40,274 nucleotides of DNA from Gammaproteobacteria bacterium (GCA_027295405.1 JAPUKZ010000211.1:1-40274), one strand, 5' to 3'. Counted from the first letter of the stretch, positions 1 to 7,963 are shown. Numbers and translations are program-made. The notes: generated by a model from the sequence alone, not told the origin.

Positions 1-171
1 GCCCGCTTTGGCGAGCCGGAGAAGGTGATGATCCTGCAGCTTGATCAGGAGCGGAAGCTGGCGCGGGTGGATGCGGCGCAAGTTAGTCAATCCATTCGGG
101 AGCAGGGCTTCTTCCTGCAAATGCCAGCCGGCGCCGCAGAACTGCTGGCGGCGAGGCCGGATCATGACTGA
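1..171 (+). CDS. ycgL: YcgL-family protein, C-terminal part (truncated by window edge)
   Basis: Frame 1 is open from the first base and ends at TGA 169-171, giving 56 residues of a protein whose start lies outside the window. The segment reads RFGEPEKVMILQL, then KLARVD and GFFLQMP, which is how I remember the C-terminal half of the small YcgL (UPF0745) proteins of Gammaproteobacteria. No biochemical role is firmly established. Its stop overlaps the ATG of ycgN by 8 bp, and ycgL-ycgN adjacency is common, so the two are probably co-translated. The ORF track misses it because the start is absent. Confidence 0.85.
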   Translation, partial: ARFGEPEKVMILQLDQERKLARVDAAQVSQSIREQGFFLQMPAGAAELLAARPDHD

Positions 172-607
172 AACCCGCTTTTGGGAGCACAAATCCCTGG
201 TCGAGATGTCCGACACTGAGTGGGAGTCCCTCTGCGACGGCTGTGCCAAATGTTGCCTGCACAAATTGGAGGATGAGGCCAGCGGTGACATCTACTACAC
301 CAAGGTGCGCTGCCGCTACCTGGACGAAGCCAGTTGTCGCTGCACTGATTACCCCAATCGCTCGCGCCTGGTGGCCAACTGCATACGGCTGTCGGCAACT
401 GAGGTGACGAACTACCAGTGGTTGCCGCAGACCTGTGCCTATCGTCTGTTGGCGCAGGGGCAAGCCTTGCCCGACTGGCACCCCTTGCTCAGCGGCGACC
501 CGGACAGCGTGCACAAGGCAGGTATTTCTATTCGCGGCAGGGCTATTTCGGATGAATTTGTACACCCCGACGGTTACGATGAGCATATTATTCACTGGGT
601 GGAGTAG
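164..607 (+). CDS. ycgN: YcgN family cysteine cluster protein (UPF0260)
   Basis: 147 residues from ATG 164. The longer ORF-track start at 41 would run back through ycgL and is rejected. The protein opens with TETRFWEHKSL and carries a CDGCAKCC cluster near residues 27-34, with more cysteines further on (VRCRYL, CRCTDYP, NCIRL, QTCAYRL). This pattern defines the YkgJ/YcgN cysteine-cluster family, thought to bind Zn or an Fe-S centre; the function is unknown. Its length is normal for the family. It overlaps ycgL by 8 bp and is followed 9 bp later by a small membrane gene, so all three may form one transcript. Confidence 0.93.
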   Translation: MTETRFWEHKSLVEMSDTEWESLCDGCAKCCLHKLEDEASGDIYYTKVRCRYLDEASCRCTDYPNRSRLVANCIRLSATEVTNYQWLPQTCAYRLLAQGQALPDWHPLLSGDPDSVHKAGISIRGRAISDEFVHPDGYDEHIIHWVE

Positions 608-616
608 TCATAGCTC

Positions 617-967
617 GTGCTGACTACAGAATCTTACCAAATGGCCTGGGGCGTATACCTGGCTGCGGCACTGGGGCTGTTGTGGTTGGTTCGTCAGTGG
701 CTGCGCCCGCGCAGCGGTGCCGCATTGCAGGTGACCCTGCTTTTAATGCTGGCCGCCCTGGTGTTGACGCCCTCCCTGGCGGACCCGGAGTTGGAGCACT
801 ATGGGCCGGCAGTGGTGGTGGCGGTATTTGACCTGCTCACCCACGGGCCCGAGTCAATAATGCGGTCAGTTGAGCCTCTACTGTTAATGCAGCTGTTGGC
901 AGTGGCGCTGGGACTGTTGTTCCTGATCCTGACCCGCTGGGTATTGAAGCCAAAAACTAGCTTATAA
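617..967 (+). CDS. small membrane protein of unknown function
   Basis: 116 residues from GTG 617; ATG 650 (MAWGVYLAAALG) is a possible shorter start. Three hydrophobic segments are visible: roughly residues 12-28, 35-53 and 90-112, the last before a basic end (TRWVLKPKTSL). Between the second and third is a short acidic loop (DPELEHYGP). I do not recognise the family. It starts 9 bp after ycgN and is followed by an AT-rich gap before the VWA gene, so it probably belongs to the ycgL-ycgN transcript. With three helices and no catalytic motif it could be a small integral membrane protein or accessory subunit; no role can be assigned. Confidence 0.7.
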   Translation: MLTTESYQMAWGVYLAAALGLLWLVRQWLRPRSGAALQVTLLLMLAALVLTPSLADPELEHYGPAVVVAVFDLLTHGPESIMRSVEPLLLMQLLAVALGLLFLILTRWVLKPKTSL

Positions 968-972
968 ATATA

Positions 973-1000
973 TGTATATCAAATAGTTAGCACTTATAAT
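973..1000 (+). promoter_or_regulatory. possible promoter of the VWA/MoxR cluster
   Basis: The gap 968-1037 is markedly AT-rich against its GC-rich surroundings and contains a perfect TATAAT at 995-1000. The best hexamer 16 bp upstream is TGTATA (973-978), a poor -35. It would start a transcript about 30 bp before the ATG at 1038. Prediction by eye only. Confidence 0.35.
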
Positions 1001-1037
1001 TAGATTTTGTGTAACTTGTGACTATAGGCTACCGACG

Positions 1038-2684
1038 ATGAGACGCGACCATTTTGCCAGTCGTGTGCTGACGCACACGGCAGTACAACTGCTGGCACTG
1101 CTGTGGCTCTCAACACCGCTGCAGGCGGATGAAACTCTGCCCGATGTGCGGCTGTTGATTGATGTCTCCGGCAGTATGCGCGAGTCCGACCCCAACAATC
1201 TGCGGGCGCCGGCGCTGGAACTCATGTTGCGCTTGTTACCCGAGGGTTCACGCGCCGGGGTCTGGACCTTCGGCCAGTGGGTCAATATGCCAGTCGCACA
1301 CCGTGAAGTCGACGAGCAGTGGCGCGAAGAGGCGTCCCGTGCTGTCGCGCAGATCCACAACCACGGCCTGCTCACCAATATTCCGGAGGCCCTGAAGCGC
1401 GCCACTTACGATGCCAATCGACTGGATTACCGGTTCAAGGCATCGATCATTCTGTTGACGGATGGCAAGGTTGAAGTTTCCGATGACGAGGCCAGGAATG
1501 TGCGCGCAGCCCAGGAGGTGCTGGATAAACTGGCGATAGAGCTGCGTGACACCGGGATTGAGGTTCACACCATCGCGCTTTCTGACAACGCCGACCACGA
1601 ATTTCTGGGCCGGTTGGCGCAGATAACCGGGGGGCTTGCAGAGCAGGCCGAATCAGCCGATGAATTGTCCGCGGTGTTTTTGCAGGCCCTGGATATTGCC
1701 GCGCCCACGGAGCAGGTTCCCCTGCTGGGTGGTGAGTTTCTGATAGATGATTCGGTGGAAGAGTTCACCGCGCTGGTTTTTCCGGAGCCAGATAGTGGCG
1801 ATGTCACCGTAATTGATCCCCAGCAGAACATGTTTACGGTAGCGGAGCGCCCGGCAGCGGTGCGCTGGTTCCTGCACCGGCGTTTCCAACTGATTACGGT
1901 AGTCAATCCGGAAGCGGGAGAGTGGCGCATTGTGGCCCCCGGCTCCCAAACCCGGGTGAACATCATTTCCCACCTCTCCGTGGTTCTGGATGGTCCGCCC
2001 ACAAGCATGGAAGCGGGGCACTCCCCGGAGCTGGGAATTCGCTTGATGGATTCCGCGGAAGTGATCCGCGACCCGGATTTACTCGGCCTGGTCAATATCG
2101 TTGCCCGCATTTACCGTGCGGACAATGAGCAATGGGAAATCCAGGTACCCACTGCACAGGTACCCAGCAGTGGTGAATACCGAATTGCCTTGCCCATGCT
2201 CGCTGATGTTGGTCGTTACGAGATCGTGGTCAATGTGGATGGCGGCAGTTTTCAGCGGGAGCAGATGTTGGTAACGGACGTGTTTGAGCCACGCCCCAGG
2301 GTTGAGATTGTTCCTCCCGCCGAAGCTGAGCCTGAGGGCCCCAGTGGCTGGTTGTTACCCGCGGTGGTCCCGGTACTGTTGCTGCTGGCGCTGGCAGTGT
2401 GGTGGTTTCGGCAGCGGCGGGAACCTGAATTGGAGAAAGAGTGGGAGGAAGAGTGGGATGACGAGGATGACCCAGAGATCGAGCTTATAGAGGGTTTCGG
2501 GACTGACTCCGGAGAGGACCTGGATGATGAAGAGTACCTCGATGAAGATGCTTATGAACTCACCGAGGACGACTTCGACGAGGACTACGAGGAAGCTGAC
2601 GAATACGATTACGACGATGAGGAAGGTGAGGACGATGATCTACCCGGCGATAGTCGTACTACAGACCCCGAGCGTCGCGATTGA
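1038..2684 (+). CDS. membrane-anchored VWA-domain protein with acidic C-terminal tail
   Basis: 548 residues from ATG 1038. A signal peptide (hydrophobic LLALLWLS, ending near LQA, residue 30) leads into a von Willebrand factor A domain with an intact MIDAS DVSGS (D42, S44, S46). After further beta-rich sequence a single membrane helix (LLPAVVPVLLLLALAVWW, about 437-457) is followed by a basic stop-transfer patch and a roughly 90-residue tail dominated by Asp/Glu with Tyr. Topology would be VWA outside and tail in the cytoplasm. Overall design resembles the gammaproteobacterial TIGR03503 group as I recall it. It sits directly before a MoxR ATPase and a second VWA gene, suggesting a metal-dependent adhesion or assembly module. 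Substrate unknown. Confidence 0.85.
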   Translation: MRRDHFASRVLTHTAVQLLALLWLSTPLQADETLPDVRLLIDVSGSMRESDPNNLRAPALELMLRLLPEGSRAGVWTFGQWVNMPVAHREVDEQWREEASRAVAQIHNHGLLTNIPEALKRATYDANRLDYRFKASIILLTDGKVEVSDDEARNVRAAQEVLDKLAIELRDTGIEVHTIALSDNADHEFLGRLAQITGGLAEQAESADELSAVFLQALDIAAPTEQVPLLGGEFLIDDSVEEFTALVFPEPDSGDVTVIDPQQNMFTVAERPAAVRWFLHRRFQLITVVNPEAGEWRIVAPGSQTRVNIISHLSVVLDGPPTSMEAGHSPELGIRLMDSAEVIRDPDLLGLVNIVARIYRADNEQWEIQVPTAQVPSSGEYRIALPMLADVGRYEIVVNVDGGSFQREQMLVTDVFEPRPRVEIVPPAEAEPEGPSGWLLPAVVPVLLLLALAVWWFRQRREPELEKEWEEEWDDEDDPEIELIEGFGTDSGEDLDDEEYLDEDAYELTEDDFDEDYEEADEYDYDDEEGEDDDLPGDSRTTDPERRD

Positions 2685-2755
2685 GAACCACTTGCTTCAA
2701 GGTGCGGCTCTAGGTAGGCTGGCACGCTTGTTTAAAACCGGTGAAGCGATAAACC

Positions 2756-3601
2756 ATGAAATTTGAAGGAACTGAACGCTATGTGGCAACCGAAGACTTG
2801 CGCATGGCGGTTAATGCCGCTGTAATCCTGCAGCGTCCGCTGTTGATAAAAGGCGAGCCCGGTACCGGCAAGACCATGCTCGCGCAAGAGGTGGCCCAGG
2901 CGCTGGGTATGCCCCTGATCGAGTGGCACATCAAATCGACCACCAAAGCCCAACAGGGATTATACGAATACGACGCGGTGTCGCGGTTGCGTGACTCGCA
3001 ACTCGGTGATGGCAAGGTTCACGATATTGCCAATTACATAAAACCCGGCAAACTGTGGGATGCATTTGATTCCGATGAGCGAGTGGTACTGTTGATCGAC
3101 GAGGTGGATAAGGCGGATATCGAATTTCCCAATGACTTGTTGGTGGAACTGGACCGGATGGAGTTTTTTATCTACGAGACCGGCGAGACCATCAAGGCCA
3201 AACAGCGCCCGGTGATATTCATCACCAGCAATAACGAAAAAGAACTGCCGGATGCATTTTTGCGTCGCTGTTTCTTCCATTTCATCAACTTTCCCGATCG
3301 CGACACCATGCGCCAGATTGTGGATGTGCACTACCCGGCGATCGCTCAGGAACTGGTGCAGGAAGCGATGGAGGTATTTTTCGATTTGCGCAGCATTCCC
3401 GGCCTGAAGAAGAAGCCATCTACCTCGGAATTGATCGACTGGTTGAAGTTGCTGATGGCCGACGATATGCCCGACGAAATACTCAAGAATCGGGATCACA
3501 GCAAGGCCATCCCGCCCCTGTACGGTGCCTTGCTGAAGAACGAACAGGATGTACACCTGCTGGAGCGCCTGGCGTTCATGCACCGGCGCGAGATGCGCTA
3601 G
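2756..3601 (+). CDS. MoxR-family AAA+ ATPase
   Basis: 281 residues from ATG 2756. Walker A is GEPGTGKT (33-40), Walker B is VVLLIDEVDKAD (about 110-121), and a sensor region ITSNNEKELPDAFLRRC follows. This is the compact MoxR type. MoxR ATPases work with VWA proteins as chaperones that remodel or insert cofactors into partner complexes (for example RavA-ViaA, and CoxD-CoxE for CO dehydrogenase). Here VWA genes flank it on both sides, which fits. The target complex cannot be read from this window; no CO dehydrogenase or methanol dehydrogenase genes are present. It ends 6 bp before a 33-bp inverted repeat that separates it from the CoxE-like gene. Confidence 0.93.
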   Translation: MKFEGTERYVATEDLRMAVNAAVILQRPLLIKGEPGTGKTMLAQEVAQALGMPLIEWHIKSTTKAQQGLYEYDAVSRLRDSQLGDGKVHDIANYIKPGKLWDAFDSDERVVLLIDEVDKADIEFPNDLLVELDRMEFFIYETGETIKAKQRPVIFITSNNEKELPDAFLRRCFFHFINFPDRDTMRQIVDVHYPAIAQELVQEAMEVFFDLRSIPGLKKKPSTSELIDWLKLLMADDMPDEILKNRDHSKAIPPLYGALLKNEQDVHLLERLAFMHRREMR

Positions 3602-3607
3602 TGTAGC

Positions 3608-3693
3608 AGTGTTCCTCCTCACTCATATTGTAGCTTTCAGCGAGTCGCCAAGGGGAGGCTCTGAAAGCTACAATATGAGTGAGGAGGAACACT
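3608..3693. repeat. perfect 33-bp inverted repeat sequestering a ribosome binding site
   Basis: Left arm 3608-3640 and right arm 3661-3693 are exact reverse complements over 33 bp, separated by a 20-nt spacer (3641-3660). Pairing stops at both ends (c/t mismatches). The right arm contains GAGGAGGA (3681-3688), the Shine-Dalgarno sequence of the ATG at 3698; the left arm carries the complementary TCCTCCTC. On the mRNA this would form a very stable hairpin covering the ribosome site of the CoxE-like gene. There is no T-run after the stem, so it is not a classic terminator. No second copy was seen in the window. Confidence 0.95.
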
Positions 3694-3697
3694 TGTC

Positions 3698-4873
3698 ATG
3701 CTGATCAATTTTTTCCAGGGCCTGCGCGATGCAGGCGTCCCGGTGACCACCAAGGAGCTACTCGACCTGCTGGAGGGCCTCCAGCAGCGGGTGGCCTTCG
3801 CCGATATGGACGACTTTTATTATTTCTCCCGCGCCTGCATGGTCAAGGACGAAAAGTATTTTGACCGTTTCGACCGGGCCTTCGGCCTGCACTTCCAGGG
3901 GCTGGAGGCGCTGGACGATATCATCGAAGCCCTGATACCCGATGACTGGCTGCGCAGCGAGTTCATGAAGAACCTCAGCGAGGAGGACAAGGCCAAGATT
4001 GAATCGCTGGGTGGTCTGGAAAAACTGATCGAGGAATTCAAGAAACGCCTGGAGGAGCAGAAGGAGCGGCACGAGGGTGGCAATAAATGGATCGGCACCG
4101 GTGGCACCTCGCCCTTTGGCCAGGAAGGCTACCACCCCGAGGGAATTCGGGTCGGACCCAAAGGCAAGAACCAGAAAGCGGTGAAAGTCTGGGAGAAGCG
4201 CGATTTTGCCAACCTCGACGATTCGGTGGAGTTGGGTACGCGCAATATCAAGATCGCACTGCGGCGTCTGCGCAAGTTTGCCCGTACCGGCGCTGCTGAC
4301 GAGTTGGATCTCGATGACACCATCAGTTCCACAGCGCGCAATGCCGGGCTGCTGGATATCAAGATGGTGCCCGAACGACACAATGCGGTGAAGGTACTGC
4401 TGTTCTTCGATGTGGGAGGCTCCATGGATCCCCACATCAAGATATGTGAGGAATTGTTCTCCGCGGCGCGCACCGAGTTCAAACACATGGAGCTCTTCTA
4501 TTTTCACAACTTCGTGTACGAGTCGGTGTGGAAGAACAACATCCGCCGCCACAACGACCGCACCCAGATGCTGGATATCATGCACAAGTACAGCCATGAC
4601 TATAAGATTGTGTTTGTGGGTGATGCCTCCATGTCCCCCTATGAAATTGTCCAGCCCGGTGGCAGTGTCGAGCACTGGAACGAAGAAGCCGGAGAGATTT
4701 GGATGCGCCGGTTGACCCATACTTACGACAAGGTAATTTGGCTGAATCCGGTGCCGGAAGACGAATGGGAATATACCCAATCGGTGTCCATGACCCGCCA
4801 GTTGCTGGAGGGTCATATGTATCCTCTTAGCCTCAGAGGCCTGGAAGAGGGTATGTCCTACCTGTCCAGGTAG
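3698..4873 (+). CDS. CoxE-like VWA-domain protein
   Basis: 391 residues from ATG 3698, which has a strong SD (GAGGAGG, about 10 nt upstream) lying inside the inverted repeat. The N-terminal part is helical and charged, with a lysine/glutamate-rich stretch near 110-130 (FKKRLEEQKERHEGG). The C-terminal half is a VWA fold beginning KVLLFFDVGGSM (D238); the middle MIDAS position is Gly rather than Ser, which I remember as usual for this CoxE/COG3552 subgroup. It should be cytosolic, as no signal or membrane segment is seen. Likely partner of the upstream MoxR ATPase. Its last 16 bp overlap the convergent trmH-type gene. Confidence 0.9.
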   Translation: MLINFFQGLRDAGVPVTTKELLDLLEGLQQRVAFADMDDFYYFSRACMVKDEKYFDRFDRAFGLHFQGLEALDDIIEALIPDDWLRSEFMKNLSEEDKAKIESLGGLEKLIEEFKKRLEEQKERHEGGNKWIGTGGTSPFGQEGYHPEGIRVGPKGKNQKAVKVWEKRDFANLDDSVELGTRNIKIALRRLRKFARTGAADELDLDDTISSTARNAGLLDIKMVPERHNAVKVLLFFDVGGSMDPHIKICEELFSAARTEFKHMELFYFHNFVYESVWKNNIRRHNDRTQMLDIMHKYSHDYKIVFVGDASMSPYEIVQPGGSVEHWNEEAGEIWMRRLTHTYDKVIWLNPVPEDEWEYTQSVSMTRQLLEGHMYPLSLRGLEEGMSYLSR

Positions 4874-5634
4874 GCGATCAGTGCCGCGGTCACTGCCACG
4901 TTCAATGATTCCACTCCGTTCTGCATGGGAATGCTCACGCTACTGTCTGCCAGCGCGCTAATCTGCCGCGAGACCCCCGTGCTCTCATTACCCAGCACAT
5001 AGATGGTGTCCGCGGTGGAGCGCAGGTTATACAGGGAGTCTTTGGCCGCGGCATCCAGGATGCAGACCTTGTGGCCGGCCTGTTGACACAGCCTGAGCGC
5101 TGCAGCCAGATCCTCACAGCGGACCAGGGGTGCACGGTACAGGGTTCCGGCACTGGCCTTGATAGCCAGGGGACCGAGTTCGGCGTTGCCACTGGCGGGC
5201 CAGAGGATCCCGTCGATGCCGCCAGCCACTGCCGATCGCACCAGCATGCCGACATTCTGCGGATTGCTGATGCCATCCAGTGCCAGCAGCCTGCGAGTCG
5301 CAGGGGTGGCAGGTTGCTCCAGGTATTGCGCCAGGGTTTGGAATTCGGGGCAAAGAATATCCGCGGCAACACCCTGGTCCTGCTTGCCGTTGCGGGAAAT
5401 TCGCGATAACTCCCGCTTGTTGTGCAGACAAATCTCAACACCGCGCCGCCGGGCCAGGGTTTCCATCTGCTCCAGCTCCGGCGCCGGCTTGTTACTGTCA
5501 GCCAGATGCAGGCGGTAGCACTGCAAGCTCTCGTCAAGCAACGCCTCCAGCACCGGTTTGCGGCCGTACACGGTAATGACTTGCTGGAAAAATGCCTTCT
5601 TTTCCCGAAAGGCGGCGCTGTCCCCGGTGCGCAT
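4858..5634 (-). CDS. SpoU/TrmH-family RNA 2'-O-methyltransferase
   Basis: 258 residues. The N-terminal part resembles the substrate-binding domain of RlmB-type enzymes (VYGRKPVLEALL). The C-terminal SPOUT domain has all three motifs: DGISNPQNVGMLVRSA (motif 1), VLGNESTGVS (motif 2) and SIPMQNGVESLNVAVTAALI (motif 3). It should transfer methyl from S-adenosylmethionine to a ribose 2'-OH of rRNA or tRNA; which nucleotide cannot be told. The start codon overlaps the stop of the upstream IclR-type gene by one base (TGATG), so the two are translationally coupled. The 3' end overlaps the convergent CoxE-like gene by 16 bp. Confidence 0.92.
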   Translation of the reverse strand: MRTGDSAAFREKKAFFQQVITVYGRKPVLEALLDESLQCYRLHLADSNKPAPELEQMETLARRRGVEICLHNKRELSRISRNGKQDQGVAADILCPEFQTLAQYLEQPATPATRRLLALDGISNPQNVGMLVRSAVAGGIDGILWPASGNAELGPLAIKASAGTLYRAPLVRCEDLAAALRLCQQAGHKVCILDAAAKDSLYNLRSTADTIYVLGNESTGVSRQISALADSSVSIPMQNGVESLNVAVTAALIAYLDR

Positions 5635-6632
5635 CAGCCCAGGTCTGCTGCCTCTGGTACCACCCGCGAGCGGGCCTTTTCGGTAACGCGCTCAGCTGCG
5701 TTGCGCATGCGCTCGGCAATGGTCTCGATTTCCGCACCGCTGAGGGCTTTTTTGAAGGAGCCTGCGGTAAAACACACGGCGGGCAGTTGCTTATAGGCGA
5801 AAACCGGCACGCTGATGCCGCTAACTTCATAACGCGAGCGCGGGTCAATCCGGTCCAGGTGCACATACTCATCACAGAGGTCACGCTGGTACTGCTCGGT
5901 GATAGCCTCCAGGTCTTTCAGGTTCCAGGCGTTTTGAATCTTGCGCAGGTTTTCATGCAGGGCTGACTCGGCCCGGGTTTTCAAGGTCACCTCATAACCG
6001 CGCGCGCGGATGGAAATCACTGACATACGCAGCCGCTGATCCAGCTTCTCGTTGTACTCACCGCGGGCCTCGTGGGCCCTGGTCAGCCAGATCTCCAACT
6101 GCTTGGCCGGCGACCAGGCGGTAAAACAGGCGGCAATAGGCGCCGTATTCGGAAGCCGTAATCCCAGCTGGAAATGGTCAATCAGTAAGCTGGCTGAGCC
6201 ATACAGTGCCAGTAATACCATATGGGTTTTGGAGCGGCCGGTGACCGCGAAACCGACATCCAGCTCGTTCTCAAGGTTTTCCAGCTCCGGGCGGGCGTAC
6301 TCCAGCACCGGAAATTGTGCGAAGGCGGCATTGCCGGCGGCGATAATGCTGGGACCCAGACGGTAGGCTTTGGTCTTGGGGTGTTGCACCAGAAACCCGT
6401 AATTTGCCATGGTGGTGAGAATAGCATGGCAGGTGGCCTTGTTCAGGTTCAGCCGGCGGGTCATTTCCGTCAGGCCGAAAGCCTGGTGCGGATTGGCCAT
6501 CAACAAGTCGAGAATGGCGAGTGCACGAGCGGTAGGTTGTGAAAATAGGGCCACAGGGTCAGCTTTCTCTGGGTGGATTCCGGTATGAATTATTAAACTC
6601 GGCTGGCATCTTACTGTCAATGGCTCGTTCAT
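5634..6632 (-). CDS. IclR-family transcriptional regulator
   Basis: 332 residues from ATG 6632. The ORF-track start at 6677 adds 15 unlikely residues, and a GTG at 6554 (ALFSQPTARALAIL...) would give about 306, nearer the family norm, so the start is uncertain. The N-terminal winged helix is clear (ARALAILDLLMANPHQAFGL, then TEMTRRLNLNKATCHAILTT), followed by the usual FLVQ...YRLGPSI linker and an effector-binding domain. IclR proteins sense small carbon or nitrogen metabolites. It is coupled to the downstream methyltransferase and divergent from amt, so amt is a possible target. The effector is unknown. Confidence 0.88.
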   Translation of the reverse strand: MNEPLTVRCQPSLIIHTGIHPEKADPVALFSQPTARALAILDLLMANPHQAFGLTEMTRRLNLNKATCHAILTTMANYGFLVQHPKTKAYRLGPSIIAAGNAAFAQFPVLEYARPELENLENELDVGFAVTGRSKTHMVLLALYGSASLLIDHFQLGLRLPNTAPIAACFTAWSPAKQLEIWLTRAHEARGEYNEKLDQRLRMSVISIRARGYEVTLKTRAESALHENLRKIQNAWNLKDLEAITEQYQRDLCDEYVHLDRIDPRSRYEVSGISVPVFAYKQLPAVCFTAGSFKKALSGAEIETIAERMRNAAERVTEKARSRVVPEAADLG

Positions 6633-6744
6633 TTCAAGGGGGCAGCGCGGCGTAGTCGGACGCCTGCTTGTTAGCACTGCCTTATCTCCAGTACTCTATG
6701 CGGCCTAAAACACACCACCATAAAAATAGCAGAGGACCTTCATC

Positions 6745-7962
6745 ATGGACGGAGCTAACACCTCCTGGATTCTCACCTCAACCGCGCTGGTGCTGTTTAT
6801 GACCCTGCCGGGCCTGGCCTTGTTTTACGGCGGTCTGGTGCGTTCCAAAAACGTACTTTCCGTACTCATGCAGTGCTTTGGCATCGCCTGCGTGGTCTCT
6901 ATTCTGTGGGTCCTGATCGGCTACAGTATCGCGTTTGACGAAGGCTCTGCCTGGTTTGGCGGCACCGGCAAGGCACTGCTGTCCGGCGTGGGTGAGGACA
7001 GCCTGAGGGGGGACCTGCCCGAGACTGTCTTTGTCATGTTTCAGATGACTTTTGCCATCATTACTCCGGCGCTGATAATAGGCGGCTTTGCCGAGCGTAC
7101 CCGTTTCTCCGCGGTGCTCATATTCTCCTCCCTGTGGTTGCTGGTGGTATACGCGCCAATCACCCACTGGGTCTGGGGTGGCGGCTGGCTGGGCGAAATG
7201 GGCTTGCTGGATTTTGCCGGCGGCACGGTGGTGCACATTACCGCGGGCGTGTCAGCACTGGTGGCCGCACTGGTGATTGGCAATCGCCGCGGTTTCGGTG
7301 AAGTGGCGATGCCGCCACACAATATGACCATGACCATTATGGGGGCCAGCATGCTGTGGGTGGGCTGGTTTGGCTTCAATGCCGGCAGTGCACTGGCTGC
7401 CAATGGTGACGCAGGCATGGCTATGTTGGTGACACATCTGTCCGCGGCGGCAGGCGCCTTCACCTGGTTGTCCATCGAATGGCTCAAGTATGGCAAACCC
7501 AGTGCCCTGGGAGCGGTGACCGGAATGGTAGCGGGACTGGGTACCATCACCCCCGCCTCGGGTTATGTCGGCCCCGCCGGCGCCCTGGTGATTGGGGTAA
7601 GCGCAGGCCTGGTATGCTTTTACGCCACCAACACACTCAAGCAAAAGTTCAAGATTGATGATTCGCTGGATGTGTTTCCAGTGCATGGTGTTGGCGGCAT
7701 TTTGGGGACCCTCAGCGTAGGTCTGTTTGCCAGTTCCGAGCTCGGCATCTTCAGCGGCCAGGGCCTGGCTGAGGGCGTCAGCATCGCCCATCAGCTCGGT
7801 GTGCAAGCCTGCGGTGTCGTTGCGGTAGCACTCTATACCGCGATCGCGACCTTCAGCATACTCCACCTGGTGAACCTGATGACGCCGCTGCGAGTGTCGG
7901 CTGAAGAGGAAGCCCAGGGACTGGATATCTCTCTGCACAACGAGAGTGCTTACGAACTTTAG
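6745..7962 (+). CDS. amt: Amt-family ammonium transporter
   Basis: 405 residues from ATG 6745, preceded by an AGAGGA-like ribosome site. The N-terminus reads SWILTSTALVLFMTLPGLAL then FYGGLVRSKNVLS, the Amt signature. Eleven membrane helices are expected. The two pore histidines are visible in ITHWVWGG and FPVHGVGG. It moves ammonium/ammonia across the inner membrane. No signal peptide is seen, unlike E. coli AmtB. The usual glnK (PII) partner is not adjacent, and no sigma-54 -24/-12 site was recognised upstream. Divergent from the IclR-type gene; followed closely by a glutaredoxin-like gene. Confidence 0.96.
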   Translation: MDGANTSWILTSTALVLFMTLPGLALFYGGLVRSKNVLSVLMQCFGIACVVSILWVLIGYSIAFDEGSAWFGGTGKALLSGVGEDSLRGDLPETVFVMFQMTFAIITPALIIGGFAERTRFSAVLIFSSLWLLVVYAPITHWVWGGGWLGEMGLLDFAGGTVVHITAGVSALVAALVIGNRRGFGEVAMPPHNMTMTIMGASMLWVGWFGFNAGSALAANGDAGMAMLVTHLSAAAGAFTWLSIEWLKYGKPSALGAVTGMVAGLGTITPASGYVGPAGALVIGVSAGLVCFYATNTLKQKFKIDDSLDVFPVHGVGGILGTLSVGLFASSELGIFSGQGLAEGVSIAHQLGVQACGVVAVALYTAIATFSILHLVNLMTPLRVSAEEEAQGLDISLHNESAYEL

Positions 7963-7963
7963 T

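Noticed and set aside
83-595. 170-codon minus-strand ORF opposite ycgN
   Set aside because: The plus strand encodes the conserved cysteine cluster protein; the antisense is chance.
3608-3693. The inverted repeat as a simple rho-independent terminator of the MoxR gene
   Set aside because: No U-tract follows the stem, and a start codon lies 5 bases after it; the stem is also far longer than typical terminators.
4409-4426. MIDAS motif of the CoxE-like protein has Gly in place of the middle Ser (DVGGS)
   Set aside because: As far as I remember this is usual for the CoxE subgroup, so it is not evidence of inactivation.
3758-4816. 352-codon minus-strand ORF opposite the CoxE-like gene
   Set aside because: Shadow frame without domain features; the plus-strand frame has the VWA motif and a strong ribosome site.
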